A stretch of 64,000 nt of DNA from Bradyrhizobium sp. SK17. Its GTDB lineage: Bacteria; Pseudomonadota; Alphaproteobacteria; Rhizobiales; Xanthobacteraceae. Under the pieces are notes generated by a model. That model searched no databases. It worked only from the letters and a program-made list of their open reading frames with translations, and was not told the DNA's origin. Made by a program: the position numbers and the translations under genes. The stretch lies in the NCBI RefSeq assembly GCF_002831585.1, contig NZ_CP025113.1, forward strand, positions 7,269,001 through 7,333,000, read 5' to 3'. Shown here in pieces: positions 8,377 to 17,348 of this stretch (its first letter is position 1; every line of letters starts with the position of its first letter).

Positions 8377-9432
8377 TTAATTCGGAACCGCACTGCGGCC
8401 GGCGACGCGGCGGGCGGGCCGCGGCGCGCGGCTCGGCTGCAACGTGGCCAGATTGCCGATGAACTGACGCGCACTGTTTTCCCAGGAACGCTCCAACGCA
8501 AAATTGCGGCAATCTGCGCGCGACATGGTCAGCGCGCGCAGACAGGCGTTGCGCAGATCGTTGTCGATCGCTCCGATCGGATGGTCTGATATGACGTCCT
8601 TCGGGCCGGTGACCGGGAACGCCGCGACCGGCGTGCCGCAGGCCAGCGCCTCGAGCTGCACGACGCCGAACGTGTCGGTCAGGCTCGGGAACACGAAGAC
8701 GTCGGCGGCGGCGAGGTGCGAGGTCAAATCCTGCCCCTTCTTCTCGCCTAGGAAAATCGCGTCGGGATATTTCTGTTCCAATGCCGCCCTTTGCGGGCCA
8801 TCGCCGACCACGACCTTGGAGCCCGGCAAATCGAGCGACAGGAAGGCGTCGAGATTCTTCTCCACCGCGACGCGGCCCATGGTCATGAAGATCGGCCGCG
8901 GCAGATCGAGCACCGCCGGCTGGTCGGGATTGAAGATCTTGGTATCGACGCCGCGGGTCCAGAAGCCGAGGCGGCGGAAGCCACGCTCGGCAAGCTCCGA
9001 CCGCAGCGAGTCGGTCGCGACCATCGTCATTGAGCCGGCGGCGTGGAAATGGCGCAGCACCGCGTAGCCGACGCTGTCCGGAATGCCGGTACGTACGGAA
9101 ACATACTCGGGAAAGCGCGTTGTGTAGGATGTGGTGAACGCGAGCTTGTTGCGCTGGCAATAGCCGCGCACCGCCCAGCCGATCGGCCCTTCGGTCGCGA
9201 TATGGATCGCCTCGGGCGCGGCGTCCTCGATCCGGCGCGCGATCTCGCGGCGGTTCGGCAGCGCCATCCGCAATCCCGGATAGGTCGGCACGCCGACCGA
9301 GCGGAAACCGTCGGGGGTGAGGAATTCGATCTCGGCGCCGAGGGTCGCGGCGCTGCGCGCAAGCGACGTCAGCGTCCGGACCACGCCGTTGACTTGCGGA
9401 TGCCAGGCATCGGTCGCAACGAGTATGCGCAT
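8377..9432 (-). CDS. GT4-family glycosyltransferase, probably lipid-linked
   Basis: Glycosyltransferase of 351 aa with the two-domain GT-B plan. The N-terminus DAWHPQVNGVVRTLTSLAR is characteristic of GT4 enzymes making glycolipids or mannosides. The C-terminal domain has MGRVAVEKNLDAFL, VVVGDGPQR and the nucleotide-sugar-binding FPSLTDTFGVVQLEALACG (E-x7-E type). Sequence style resembles diacylglycerol glycosyltransferases such as SqdX/Agt. Its partner is a phospholipid methyltransferase gene 35 bases downstream, supporting a membrane-lipid role. The donor sugar and acceptor are not determined. A Pho-box-like sequence lies about 130 bases upstream. Confidence 0.75.
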   Translation of the reverse strand: MRILVATDAWHPQVNGVVRTLTSLARSAATLGAEIEFLTPDGFRSVGVPTYPGLRMALPNRREIARRIEDAAPEAIHIATEGPIGWAVRGYCQRNKLAFTTSYTTRFPEYVSVRTGIPDSVGYAVLRHFHAAGSMTMVATDSLRSELAERGFRRLGFWTRGVDTKIFNPDQPAVLDLPRPIFMTMGRVAVEKNLDAFLSLDLPGSKVVVGDGPQRAALEQKYPDAIFLGEKKGQDLTSHLAAADVFVFPSLTDTFGVVQLEALACGTPVAAFPVTGPKDVISDHPIGAIDNDLRNACLRALTMSRADCRNFALERSWENSARQFIGNLATLQPSRAPRPARRVAGRSAVPN

Positions 9433-9560
9433 TGCAGGAGATCCAAATCGTTAATTGTCGATTCTGCTCGCACGACGTTCTGACATGGATGTTTCAAACG
9501 TATGACGTCATCGAAATGTTAGGTTGTTTTTCACGGCAAACGCCCGGTTTTTCGTGTAAG

Positions 9561-9578
9561 ATGACAACCAGATGTCAG
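9561..9578 (-). promoter_or_regulatory. Candidate Pho box (CTGACAT-N4-TTGTCAT)
   Basis: On the minus strand the sequence reads CTGACAT CTGG TTGTCAT, two 7-base direct repeats separated by 4 bases, as in PhoB-binding sites (CTGTCAT-N4-CTGTCAT). It faces the glycosyltransferase-methyltransferase pair, 129 bases before the start at 9432, and overlaps the start codon of the divergent gene at 9572. This suggests phosphate-starvation control of lipid remodelling, which is inference. Confidence 0.4.
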
Positions 9579-10954
9579 AGCAGAGCGAAAACCCCGGCAG
9601 CGCGCGCCGCAGGCTCAGACGGCGAAACTCGTCGCTCCTGGTCCTTGCGACCGGCATCTTCGTGTTCGGCGCCGCCGCAGGCACACTGTTCTACGCACTG
9701 CGTCCGGTCACGCTCACGATCGCGGTCGGCCCGACCGGCCGCGACGACGTCAAGCTCATCCAGGGTTTCGCGCAGGCGTTTGCGCGCGAGGGAAGCTCGG
9801 TGCGGCTGAAGCCGATCACGACACAGGGCGCCGCCGAAAGCATCGCGCTGTTCACCGCCAACAAGGTCGACCTCGCGGTGGTGCGCGGCGATCTCGATCT
9901 GCCGGCCAGCGCCGAGTCGGTTGCGATCCTGCGCAAGAATGTCGTGGTGCTGTGGGCGCCCACCGGCGCCAAGGGCACGCGGCGCTCGGCGAGGATCAAG
10001 AGCGTCAGCGATCTCGCCGGCCACAAGGTCGGCGTGGTCGGCAGCACCCAGGCCAACGTCACGTTGCTGCACGTGATCCTGACCGAGTCCGGCGTCAACC
10101 CCGACAAGGTCACGATCGGCCAGTTCGCACTCAACAAGATCGCCGACCTCGCGCGCGATCCCTCGCTCGATGCCTACATGACCGTCGGCCCGCTCGACAG
10201 CAAGGTGACGTCGGACGCGATCACCGCGACCGCCGCCGCACGCGGCGAACCGGTATTCCTCCCCATCGACGTCTCGGAAGCGATCGCGCAGAAGCATCCG
10301 CGCTACGAATCCGAGGAGATCGCCGGCAGCATCTTCTCGTCGTCGCCGGCGCGCCCCGAGGACAAGGTCGAGACCGTCGGCGTCAACCATCTGATCATCG
10401 CGCAGCATGCGCTGAACGAAGCAACTGTCGGCACGCTCGACCGGCAATTGTTCACGCAGCGCCTCCAGGTCGCCCGCGACATACCGGCCGCGGCCAAGAT
10501 CGAGAAGCCCGACACCGACAAGGACGCCGCGCTGCCGGCGCATCAAGGCGCGGCCGCCTATATCGACGGCACCGAGCGCACCTTCCTCGAAAAATACTCC
10601 GACTACATCTGGGGCAGCATCCTGCTGCTCTCCGGCCTCGGATCGGCCGGCGCCTGGCTGCGGCATTACCTCAAGCGCGACGAGCGCGAGCACTACATCA
10701 GCCACCGCGACGATCTGCTGACCTTGATCGCGCGGGTGCGCGGCGCCGAGACGCCGGAACAGCTCGCGGCGATGCAGGGCGATGCGGACGCGCTGCTGCG
10801 CGAGGCGCTCGATTGCTACGACGACGGCGCGATCGAGGAAGGCGACCTCTCGGTGATCGGGCTGACGCTCGAGCAATTCCATCACGCCGTCGCCGACCGC
10901 CGCGCCGCGATCAGCGGCGACCGGCCGGGTGTACCGAGGATGCGCGCCGGCTAG
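9572..10954 (+). CDS. TAXI-family TRAP-type solute-binding protein, membrane-anchored at both ends
   Basis: 460-aa protein of the TAXI family, the extracytoplasmic receptors of some TRAP transporters. An N-terminal membrane segment (residues ~22-44) is followed by the binding domain, with LTIAVGPTGRDDVKLIQGFAQ, ANKVDLAVVRGDLD and a GHKVGVVGSTQANVTLLHVI hinge. Unusually, a second membrane helix near residues 346-364 is followed by a ~95-residue charged cytoplasmic tail. No TRAP permease (DctM/DctQ) gene is near, so it may be a sensor or an orphan receptor. The start at 9572 overlaps the Pho-box-like site of the opposite strand. Confidence 0.7.
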   Translation: MSEQSENPGSARRRLRRRNSSLLVLATGIFVFGAAAGTLFYALRPVTLTIAVGPTGRDDVKLIQGFAQAFAREGSSVRLKPITTQGAAESIALFTANKVDLAVVRGDLDLPASAESVAILRKNVVVLWAPTGAKGTRRSARIKSVSDLAGHKVGVVGSTQANVTLLHVILTESGVNPDKVTIGQFALNKIADLARDPSLDAYMTVGPLDSKVTSDAITATAAARGEPVFLPIDVSEAIAQKHPRYESEEIAGSIFSSSPARPEDKVETVGVNHLIIAQHALNEATVGTLDRQLFTQRLQVARDIPAAAKIEKPDTDKDAALPAHQGAAAYIDGTERTFLEKYSDYIWGSILLLSGLGSAGAWLRHYLKRDEREHYISHRDDLLTLIARVRGAETPEQLAAMQGDADALLREALDCYDDGAIEEGDLSVIGLTLEQFHHAVADRRAAISGDRPGVPRMRAG

Positions 10955-11109
10955 AGCGGTTTCGACCGAAGAGCCCGCCGTCTCGCAGGGAGCGAAGCTC
11001 GATATCGCAGGCAAGCCGGCTTCGATTGCACCGAGAGCAATGTTTGGATTGCGTGCGGATGGACGCACCGCCATGTTGCGGTAATCGGAACGCCAGCCAC
11101 GACACCAAG

Positions 11110-11892
11110 ATGATCGCCGCCATCATGTCAGACCTGCCCGCACCATACGTGCTCGCGGTGGCATTGGCCGGCGTGTTTCTGATCGCCTTCATGAAGGGTG
11201 CATTCGGCGGCGGCTTTGCGATCGTCGGCATCCCGCTGCTTTCGCTGGCGATGGATCCGATCGCGGCGGGCGCCCTGCTCGCACCGTTGTTCGTCGTCAT
11301 GGATCTCACCGCGCTGCGGTTCTGGCGCCCCAATACGTGGTCGCGCGTCGACCTCGCAATGTTGCTGCCCGCGCTCGTGGTCGGCATCGGCCTCGGCTAT
11401 TTCGCGCTGCGCGATCTCGACCGGCATGCGGTCGAGATCGTGATGGGCGTGGTGACGCTGGTGTTCGCCGCGCTATGGTTTCTCGGCGGCGGCGAGATCA
11501 AGCAGCAATCGCGCTCGACGGTCAAGGCGATCTTCGCCGGTCTCTCCTCCGGCGTCACCACGATGGTCGCGCATTCGGGCGGGCCGCCGCTTGCGATCTA
11601 CCTGCTGCCGCTCGGCATGTCGAAGGCGCTCTATGCCGGCACCACCAGCCTGTTCTTCACGGTCGGCAATCTGCTGAAGGCGGGTCCATGGCTCGTGCTC
11701 GCCACGCCGTCGCGCAGCCTGTGGGTGCTGATGGCGCTGTGCGTGCCGGCCGTGCCGGTCGGGGTCTGGGCCGGATGGCGGCTGCACGAACGGCTCGACC
11801 AGCGCGCGCTCTACCGGCTCTGCTATGCCATTCTCGTCGTCACCGCGGCCAAGCTGCTGTGGGACGGATTGGCCGGATACGTCCACCTCTGA
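11110..11892 (+). CDS. TauE/SafE (sulfite exporter-like) permease
   Basis: Membrane protein of 260 aa with eight likely hydrophobic segments. The TauE/SafE family hallmarks are visible: an N-terminal AFMKGAFGGGFAIVGIPLL and, in the second half, GLSSGVTTMVAHSGGPPLAIYLLP, the two related repeats of the fold. Such proteins export or import sulfite, sulfonates or other organic anions; the substrate here is unknown. Starts at 11110 and 11125 (MSDLPAP) are both possible and neither has a strong ribosome site. The longer open frame back to 9952 is antisense or out-of-phase sequence over the TAXI gene. It is convergent with the acyltransferase gene. Confidence 0.8.
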   Translation: MIAAIMSDLPAPYVLAVALAGVFLIAFMKGAFGGGFAIVGIPLLSLAMDPIAAGALLAPLFVVMDLTALRFWRPNTWSRVDLAMLLPALVVGIGLGYFALRDLDRHAVEIVMGVVTLVFAALWFLGGGEIKQQSRSTVKAIFAGLSSGVTTMVAHSGGPPLAIYLLPLGMSKALYAGTTSLFFTVGNLLKAGPWLVLATPSRSLWVLMALCVPAVPVGVWAGWRLHERLDQRALYRLCYAILVVTAAKLLWDGLAGYVHL

Positions 11893-11917
11893 ACGGTGCC
11901 GGCGTTGTTGCTTCGCG

Positions 11918-13138
11918 TCAGCAGGATCGCGCGCTCCGGCTGCCGCTCACGCTGACGACGAGCGGCCCGATCCCCTCGAGCGGTGTGGCCATCGCGTCCG
12001 GCTCGAGCCGCTGGCGCGCCACGAATGAGAAATGGCGGCGCAGCTTCAGGACCGGTTTCTCGATGCAGTGCCAGGAAAACGCCGCGAACGCCGTGATCAG
12101 CACCAGCGCGACGGTGAACTGGACGGTCAGCGACGCATTCGGCAGCCACACTTTCACCACCTGCTGCATCGGAAAGCCGTACAGATAGATGCCGTAGGAA
12201 TAGTCGCCGTTCGAGAACAGCGGCAGCCGCGGCAGATTGGAGACCCCGAGGAACACGGTGATATAGACCAGCGCCGGCGCGATGACCGCATTGAGGACGG
12301 GCTGGGTCATCCATGCCGCCGGCCCGAGCAGTATGGCGCCGAGACACAGCGCACAGCAGGCGGCGAGAATGCGCCCGTCATAGGGAATGCGGTCGCGGTA
12401 GAGATAGGCCGCGATTGCGAGCAGGCAGGCGACCGGCAGTTTCGCACCGCGCCCGAGAAACAGCGCCGTGCTGAAGATCTTGTCATGCAACGTGCCCGCG
12501 ACGCCGGCAGGCAGCTGGGAAGGAACAGCGACGTGCCCCGTGAAGGTCAGCGCGAGGCCGAGCCCCACCAGCAGCACGACGCCGGACACGATCAGGCCCG
12601 GTCTGCGCAGCAGCCCCAGGGCCATGATGACCGCCATCACCGCGTAGCAGCCGTATTCGAACGGCACGGTCCACAGCGAACTGTTGACCTCCGGCGCGGG
12701 ATTGCCGCTGAACACGCCCGGCAGCGTGTAGTTCACCAGGCCGACGACGTTGGTGAAATATCTCCAGGTGCCGGCGCTGGTGAAATAGTCGGAGAGCGGC
12801 AGCGTCGTGAAGATCGGCCCGAGGATCAACGCCGACAGCACGATCTCCACCGCCAGCGCCGGAATGATCCGCAAGCCGCGGTTGATCAGAAATTCCTTAA
12901 CGCTGAGCCGCAGCCCGCTCGCGGCGATCAGAAACCCGCTCAGCGCGAAAAACATCACCAGGATCGCAAATTGAGGAAACCAGAGGATCCACGTCGGATC
13001 GGAATCGCCGCGCCCGGTGGCGACATAGGGCGTATGCCCGGCGACGACCGAAATCGCGAGTGCAACGCGGAGAAAATCGAACCCGGGACCAAAGCCCTTC
13101 TGCCGATCCAGCATGCTCCCGATCGAAGGCGCTGGCAT
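11918..13138 (-). CDS. Acyltransferase family 3 membrane protein
   Basis: Integral membrane acyltransferase of about 406 aa, with roughly ten hydrophobic segments. The N-terminal FDFLRVALAISVVAGHTPY holds the invariant His of the acyltransferase-3/OafA fold. FALSGFLIA, INRGLRIIPAL and SSLWTVPFEYGCYAVMA are further family motifs. Such enzymes acetylate or succinylate sugars in lipopolysaccharide, exopolysaccharide or Nod factors; no other polysaccharide gene is adjacent, so the substrate is open. The Met at 13138 (MPAPSIGSMLDRQKG) is preferred to the upstream alternative at 13177. Confidence 0.8.
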   Translation of the reverse strand: MPAPSIGSMLDRQKGFGPGFDFLRVALAISVVAGHTPYVATGRGDSDPTWILWFPQFAILVMFFALSGFLIAASGLRLSVKEFLINRGLRIIPALAVEIVLSALILGPIFTTLPLSDYFTSAGTWRYFTNVVGLVNYTLPGVFSGNPAPEVNSSLWTVPFEYGCYAVMAVIMALGLLRRPGLIVSGVVLLVGLGLALTFTGHVAVPSQLPAGVAGTLHDKIFSTALFLGRGAKLPVACLLAIAAYLYRDRIPYDGRILAACCALCLGAILLGPAAWMTQPVLNAVIAPALVYITVFLGVSNLPRLPLFSNGDYSYGIYLYGFPMQQVVKVWLPNASLTVQFTVALVLITAFAAFSWHCIEKPVLKLRRHFSFVARQRLEPDAMATPLEGIGPLVVSVSGSRSARSC

Positions 13139-13386
13139 GATTCCACTCCATTCCAAACCACGCCTGTCGGACAGCAAGCGCCGTGCCGAGATCGATGTCC
13201 TGATGCGGCACAGCGCTCCGGCAACCTGCCCTTAACCCTCGACGAAACACGCACGAAACAAATCCCTAACGGCACGAAACCATTTTGGCGATTTCGTGCA
13301 AACGTCCTGAAACGCCTCGCCTGTACTGGTTTGAGCCAACGACGCGCCGGAACTGGCGCGCAGGGCGCAAACAACAGGGGTCGACA

Positions 13387-14076
13387 ATGTTCAATTCCAT
13401 CAAGCTGAACGCACGTCTCGCTGCCGCCGCCTTCGGCGCGCTGGCGATCGGCACCGTCGCTTTCTCGAATTCCGCCGCGGCCGCGCCGCTGCCGATCTTC
13501 CCCTTCATCCTGACGCCGCCGACCGAGGCGGTGCAGCCGCCGGTGCAGTCGATGCCGCAGGCGCAAGAGGAAGACCGCTCGGTTGAACTGCCCGCCCGGC
13601 TCCGCCGCCAGGTCGTCGCCTATCCGACCCGCGAGGCGCCCGGCACCGTCATCATCGATACCCCGCACACCTATCTCTACCTGGTGCTCGGCAATGGCCA
13701 GGCGATGCGCTACGGCATCGGCGTCGGCCGCGACGGCTTCACCTGGTCGGGCACCCAGACCATCACCAAGAAGGCGGAGTGGCCGGATTGGACCCCGCCG
13801 CCGGAAATGATCGCCCGCCAGCCCTATCTGCCGCGCCACATGGCCGGCGGCCCCGGCAATCCGCTCGGCGCCCGCGCGATGTATCTCGGCGGCACCGTGT
13901 ACCGCATCCACGGCACCAACGCGCCGGAGACGATCGGCACCCACGTCTCCTCCGGCTGCCTGCGGCTCACCAACGAGGACGTCACCGACCTCTATTCACG
14001 GGTCAGCGTCGGTACCAAGGTGATCGTGCTGCCGATGACCGACCGCCGCGCCGACCTCGGCACGGCCGTCCGCTGA
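13387..14076 (+). CDS. L,D-transpeptidase (YkuD domain)
   Basis: Exported peptidoglycan L,D-transpeptidase of 229 aa. A signal peptide (residues ~1-34, ending near SAAAA) leads to a YkuD domain of residues ~80-215. The active-site motif is complete: HGTNAPETIGTHVSSGCLRL, with His and catalytic Cys. It would form 3-3 cross-links or attach outer-membrane proteins to peptidoglycan in the periplasm. The ATG at 13387 has an AGGGG site 6-10 bases upstream; the open frame from 13285 lies in the promoter region. It is divergent from the acyltransferase gene and followed by a strong hairpin at 14116. Confidence 0.85.
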   Translation: MFNSIKLNARLAAAAFGALAIGTVAFSNSAAAAPLPIFPFILTPPTEAVQPPVQSMPQAQEEDRSVELPARLRRQVVAYPTREAPGTVIIDTPHTYLYLVLGNGQAMRYGIGVGRDGFTWSGTQTITKKAEWPDWTPPPEMIARQPYLPRHMAGGPGNPLGARAMYLGGTVYRIHGTNAPETIGTHVSSGCLRLTNEDVTDLYSRVSVGTKVIVLPMTDRRADLGTAVR

Positions 14077-14115
14077 CAAAAACCCGACTTCCCCAAGCCT
14101 CCTCCAAGGCTCAGA

Positions 14116-14148
14116 CAACGGCTCCGGCACCCCGCCGGGGCCGTTGTC
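14116..14148. terminator. Hairpin downstream of the L,D-transpeptidase gene
   Basis: ACAACGGC and GCCGTTGT form an 8-base arm extended by CCGG/CCGG around a short loop, 40 bases after the stop at 14076. No U-tract follows, so it may be a weak terminator or an mRNA-stabilising hairpin. Confidence 0.4.
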
Positions 14149-14286
14149 GCGTTCACAATCGTTAACGTCCCCGTCAAGATCGGGGCGGCGGCGGCACTGT
14201 GCCCCCGAACCAGCTTGATCCGGCCACACTGGCGCCCTGCTCGGGGGGCCTGTACAACCCGTCAAAGTTGATTTTCATCCGGGGGA

Positions 14287-15858
14287 ATGATGCGTCTACC
14301 GATGCATCCAAGGACCATCGCGCTCGGGATCACCGTGGTGCTGGTCTCGTTCGCGATCAGCCTCAAGGCCATGGATTGGCTGGCGCCGAGCGCCACCTTG
14401 CAGAAGCCGCAGCTCGCGCAATTGCCGCCGCTGCCGACGGCGCCGCGCTCCTCGACGGTCGTGGCGCAAGTCTCGGTCGCACTGGCGGCGATCCGCGATG
14501 CCGCCGAACGCGGCGCACCGAAGACTTTTGGCGGCAAGGCCGACAATCCGGTCCAGCAAATCCTGCAAAATGCCGACATCGGCTGGACCGCGTCGCGCGG
14601 CCCGATCGCCGCCACCGGTGCGCAGGACGTGCTGACGCTGACGACCCCGATCAACGGCACGCTCAAGGTCACCGGCTCGCTGTCCGCGAAGGCGACCGGC
14701 GCGGTCACCGACGCACTCGGCAGCCTGCTCGGCGGCAATGTCGCCAAGCAGATCGGCGCCGTGAACATCAAGAACATCAACGCCAACGCCGAGATCAAGG
14801 GCAACGTCACGCTGACCGCACGGCCGAAGCTCGGCGCGTCCTGGCGGATCGAGCCGAACCTGCAGGCGCAGGTCAATCTCGGCGACACCAGCCTGTCGGC
14901 CGCCGGCGTCCGCATCAGCGTGCCGGCCCAGGTCAAGCCGGTCATCGACAAGGCCGTCGCCGACCAGATTTCCGCGGTCGAGGCGCGACTGCACAATGAC
15001 CCGCTGTTCCAGAACACAGCGCGCGCGCAATGGGCCAAGGCCTGCCGCTCGATCCCGCTGCAAGGCACCGGCGGCACCGCGTCGATGCCGCCGATGTGGC
15101 TCGAGCTGCGGCCGACCCGCGCGATCGCAGCGCAGCCGAAGGTCGACGCCTCGTCGTTGATCCTGACTATGGGAATCGAGGCTGAGACCCGGATCACCGA
15201 GACGCAGACCACCCCGACCTGCCCGTTCCCCGACAAGCTCTCGATCGTGCCGCCAATGCCGAGCCAGGTCTCGGTCGGCCTGCCGGTGGACATGTCCTTC
15301 ACCACGCTGACCCAGCTGGTCGAGGCCCAGCTCAAGGGCAAGACCTTCCCCGAGGACGGTTCCGGCCCGGTCGACGTGACCGTCAAGAGCGCGAGCATCG
15401 CCGCCTCCGGCGACCGGCTGCTGATCTCGCTGTTGGTGCACGCCAAGGAGAAGAAGAGCTTCTTCGGCTTCGGCGCCGAGGCGACCGTGCACATCTGGGG
15501 CCGGCCGCGGCTCGACGAGCAGGCGCAGACGCTGCGGCTGGCCGATGTCGAGCTGGCGGTCGAATCCGAGGCCGCGTTCGGCCTGCTCGGCGCCGCCGCA
15601 CGCGCGGCGATCCCGCACATGCAGCAGGCGCTGGCCGACCGGCTGGTGGTCGACCTGAAGCCGTTTGCCACCAATGCGCAGCGCAAGATCGCCAGCGCCA
15701 TCGCCGACCTGCAAAAGAACGAGGAAGGCATCCGCGTCGATGCCGACGTCAACAGCATCCGCCTCGCCGGCATCGCCTTCGATTCGAAGACGCTGCGGGT
15801 GATCGTGGAAACCGACGGCACCATCAAAGCCGCCGTCACCGCGCTGCCGGCGCTCTGA
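14287..15858 (+). CDS. DUF4403 family protein
   Basis: Protein of 523 aa whose layout matches DUF4403: an N-terminal membrane anchor or uncleaved signal (residues ~8-27), a ~20-residue Pro-rich linker, then a long beta-rich region with repeated VxLxTPI/VTGSL and LSxAGVRISVPAQ strands, resembling tubular lipid-binding (TULIP-like) folds. It contains RSIPL-type and PPMWLELRPTRA segments typical of the family. Function is unknown; an envelope role is likely. ATGs at 14287 and 14290 follow a GGGGG tract almost directly, so the second gives better spacing. It stands alone between the transpeptidase and LivK-like genes. Confidence 0.7.
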   Translation: MMRLPMHPRTIALGITVVLVSFAISLKAMDWLAPSATLQKPQLAQLPPLPTAPRSSTVVAQVSVALAAIRDAAERGAPKTFGGKADNPVQQILQNADIGWTASRGPIAATGAQDVLTLTTPINGTLKVTGSLSAKATGAVTDALGSLLGGNVAKQIGAVNIKNINANAEIKGNVTLTARPKLGASWRIEPNLQAQVNLGDTSLSAAGVRISVPAQVKPVIDKAVADQISAVEARLHNDPLFQNTARAQWAKACRSIPLQGTGGTASMPPMWLELRPTRAIAAQPKVDASSLILTMGIEAETRITETQTTPTCPFPDKLSIVPPMPSQVSVGLPVDMSFTTLTQLVEAQLKGKTFPEDGSGPVDVTVKSASIAASGDRLLISLLVHAKEKKSFFGFGAEATVHIWGRPRLDEQAQTLRLADVELAVESEAAFGLLGAAARAAIPHMQQALADRLVVDLKPFATNAQRKIASAIADLQKNEEGIRVDADVNSIRLAGIAFDSKTLRVIVETDGTIKAAVTALPAL

Positions 15859-16024
15859 CCGGCGGCGCCCCCCTCGCGCGCTGACGGACGGGACGAGGTC
15901 GAAGGCACTCCGCCCGGTCCCGCCCCTTCACCATGCCCAAAAAGTCGTCTTTGCGACAGCTTGCCGCACCGGATAGAAGGTGCCCCGTGGAAGCGACCCG
16001 AACGAAAAACAGGGAGAGAACACG

Positions 16025-17233
16025 ATGAAACTGCTCTTGGCCGCAGCCGCGGCCAGCCTCGCGCTTGCGGCCTCCGGCACCGCAGCCAACGCCCAGATCT
16101 CCGACGACGTCGTCAAGATCGGCGTGCTCACCGATATGTCGAGCCTCTATGCGGACGCCACCGGCAAGGGTTCGGTCGCCGCCGTCGAGATGGCGGTCGC
16201 CGATTACGGCGGCAAGGTGAAGGGCAAGCCGGTGCAGGTGGTCGCGGCCGATCACCAGAACAAGCCTGACGTCGGCGTCAGCATCGCGCGCAACTGGTAC
16301 GACAACGAGAAGGTCGATGCGATCCTCGACGTGCCGACATCCTCGGTGGCGCTGCCGATCTCGGCGCTGACGCGCGAGAAGAACAAGATCAACATCAACT
16401 CCGGCGGCGGCTCTTCCGACATCACCGGCCCGGCCTGCTCGCCCAACACGGTGCACTGGACTTACGACACCTATGCGCTGTCGAACGTCGCCGGCAAGGC
16501 GATGGTGAAGCGCGGCGAGGACACCTGGTTCTTCGTCACCGCCGATTACGCCTTCGGCATGGCGCTGCAACGCGACGCCGCCAACGTCGTCAAGGAAAGC
16601 GGCGGCAAGGTGCTCGGCGAGGTCCGGCATCCCCTGAACTCGTCGGACTTCTCGTCCTTCCTGCTACAGGCCCAGGCCTCCAAGGCCAAGGTCGTGGCGC
16701 TGGCCAATGCCGGTGGCGACACCACCAACGCCCTGAAACAGGCCTCCGAATTCGGCCTGACCCAGGGCGGGCAGAAGATGATCGCGCTGCTGATGGAAAT
16801 CACCGACACCCACGCGCTGGGCCTGAAGGCAACGCAGGGCCTGATCGTCACCGACGCCTTCTACTGGGACATGAACGACGAGACCCGCGCCTTCTCGAAG
16901 CGCTTCAACGAGAAGGTGGGCCACATGCCGACCATGATCCAGGCCGGGCTCTATTCGGCGACCATGCATTACCTCAAGGCGATCGAGGCGATCGGCAGCG
17001 ACGAAGCGCCGAAGGTGATGGAGCAGATGCGCAAGACGCCGATCAACGACTTCTTCGCCAAGAACGGCCATATCCGGATCGACGGCCGCATGGTGCACGA
17101 CATGTATCTGTTCGAGACCAAGAAGCCCGAGGAATCCAAGAACGAGTGGGATCTCTACAAGCTGATCGCCACCGTGCCCGGCGACGAGGCGTTCCGCCCG
17201 CTCGACAAGGGCGGCTGTCCACTGGTGAAGTGA
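16025..17233 (+). CDS. LivK-like ABC transporter substrate-binding protein
   Basis: Periplasmic binding protein of 402 aa, type I fold. A signal peptide (MKLLLAAAAASLALAASG, cleavage near NAQ) is followed by ISDDVVKIGVLTDMSSLYAD, the opening strand of branched-chain amino-acid/amide receptors. The middle has NSGGGSSDITGPAC and the dipeptide-like hinge FFVTADYAFGMALQRDA. No permease or ATPase gene is adjacent, as often found for expanded LivK families in rhizobia. The ATG at 16025 has GGGAGAGAA just upstream; the frame open from 15980 is leader sequence. A good terminator follows at 17282. Confidence 0.85.
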   Translation: MKLLLAAAAASLALAASGTAANAQISDDVVKIGVLTDMSSLYADATGKGSVAAVEMAVADYGGKVKGKPVQVVAADHQNKPDVGVSIARNWYDNEKVDAILDVPTSSVALPISALTREKNKININSGGGSSDITGPACSPNTVHWTYDTYALSNVAGKAMVKRGEDTWFFVTADYAFGMALQRDAANVVKESGGKVLGEVRHPLNSSDFSSFLLQAQASKAKVVALANAGGDTTNALKQASEFGLTQGGQKMIALLMEITDTHALGLKATQGLIVTDAFYWDMNDETRAFSKRFNEKVGHMPTMIQAGLYSATMHYLKAIEAIGSDEAPKVMEQMRKTPINDFFAKNGHIRIDGRMVHDMYLFETKKPEESKNEWDLYKLIATVPGDEAFRPLDKGGCPLVK

Positions 17234-17281
17234 GCTGACGCGCCGGCCGCGGTCCGTGGCCGGCTCCCGATAGGAGAACCA

Positions 17282-17310
17282 GAACGCGCCCGGCCCCGCC
17301 GGGCGCGTTC
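17282..17310 (+). terminator. Rho-independent terminator after the LivK-like gene
   Basis: Perfect 12-base stem GAACGCGCCCGG/CCGGGCGCGTTC with a 5-base loop, followed by TTCTTGTCCT. It is 50 bases after the stop at 17233. Confidence 0.75.
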
Positions 17311-17348
17311 TTCTTGTCCTCCGGCCCGTGATCGCCGCGTCGGCCGGG

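Noticed and set aside
13340..13386. EcfG promoter before the L,D-transpeptidase gene
   Set aside because: GGAAC is present at about 13345, but no CGTT follows at 16-17 bases.
12032..13408. Plus-strand open frame over the acyltransferase gene
   Set aside because: Gln/Arg/Asp-rich shadow; the minus strand shows a proper multi-pass acyltransferase-3.
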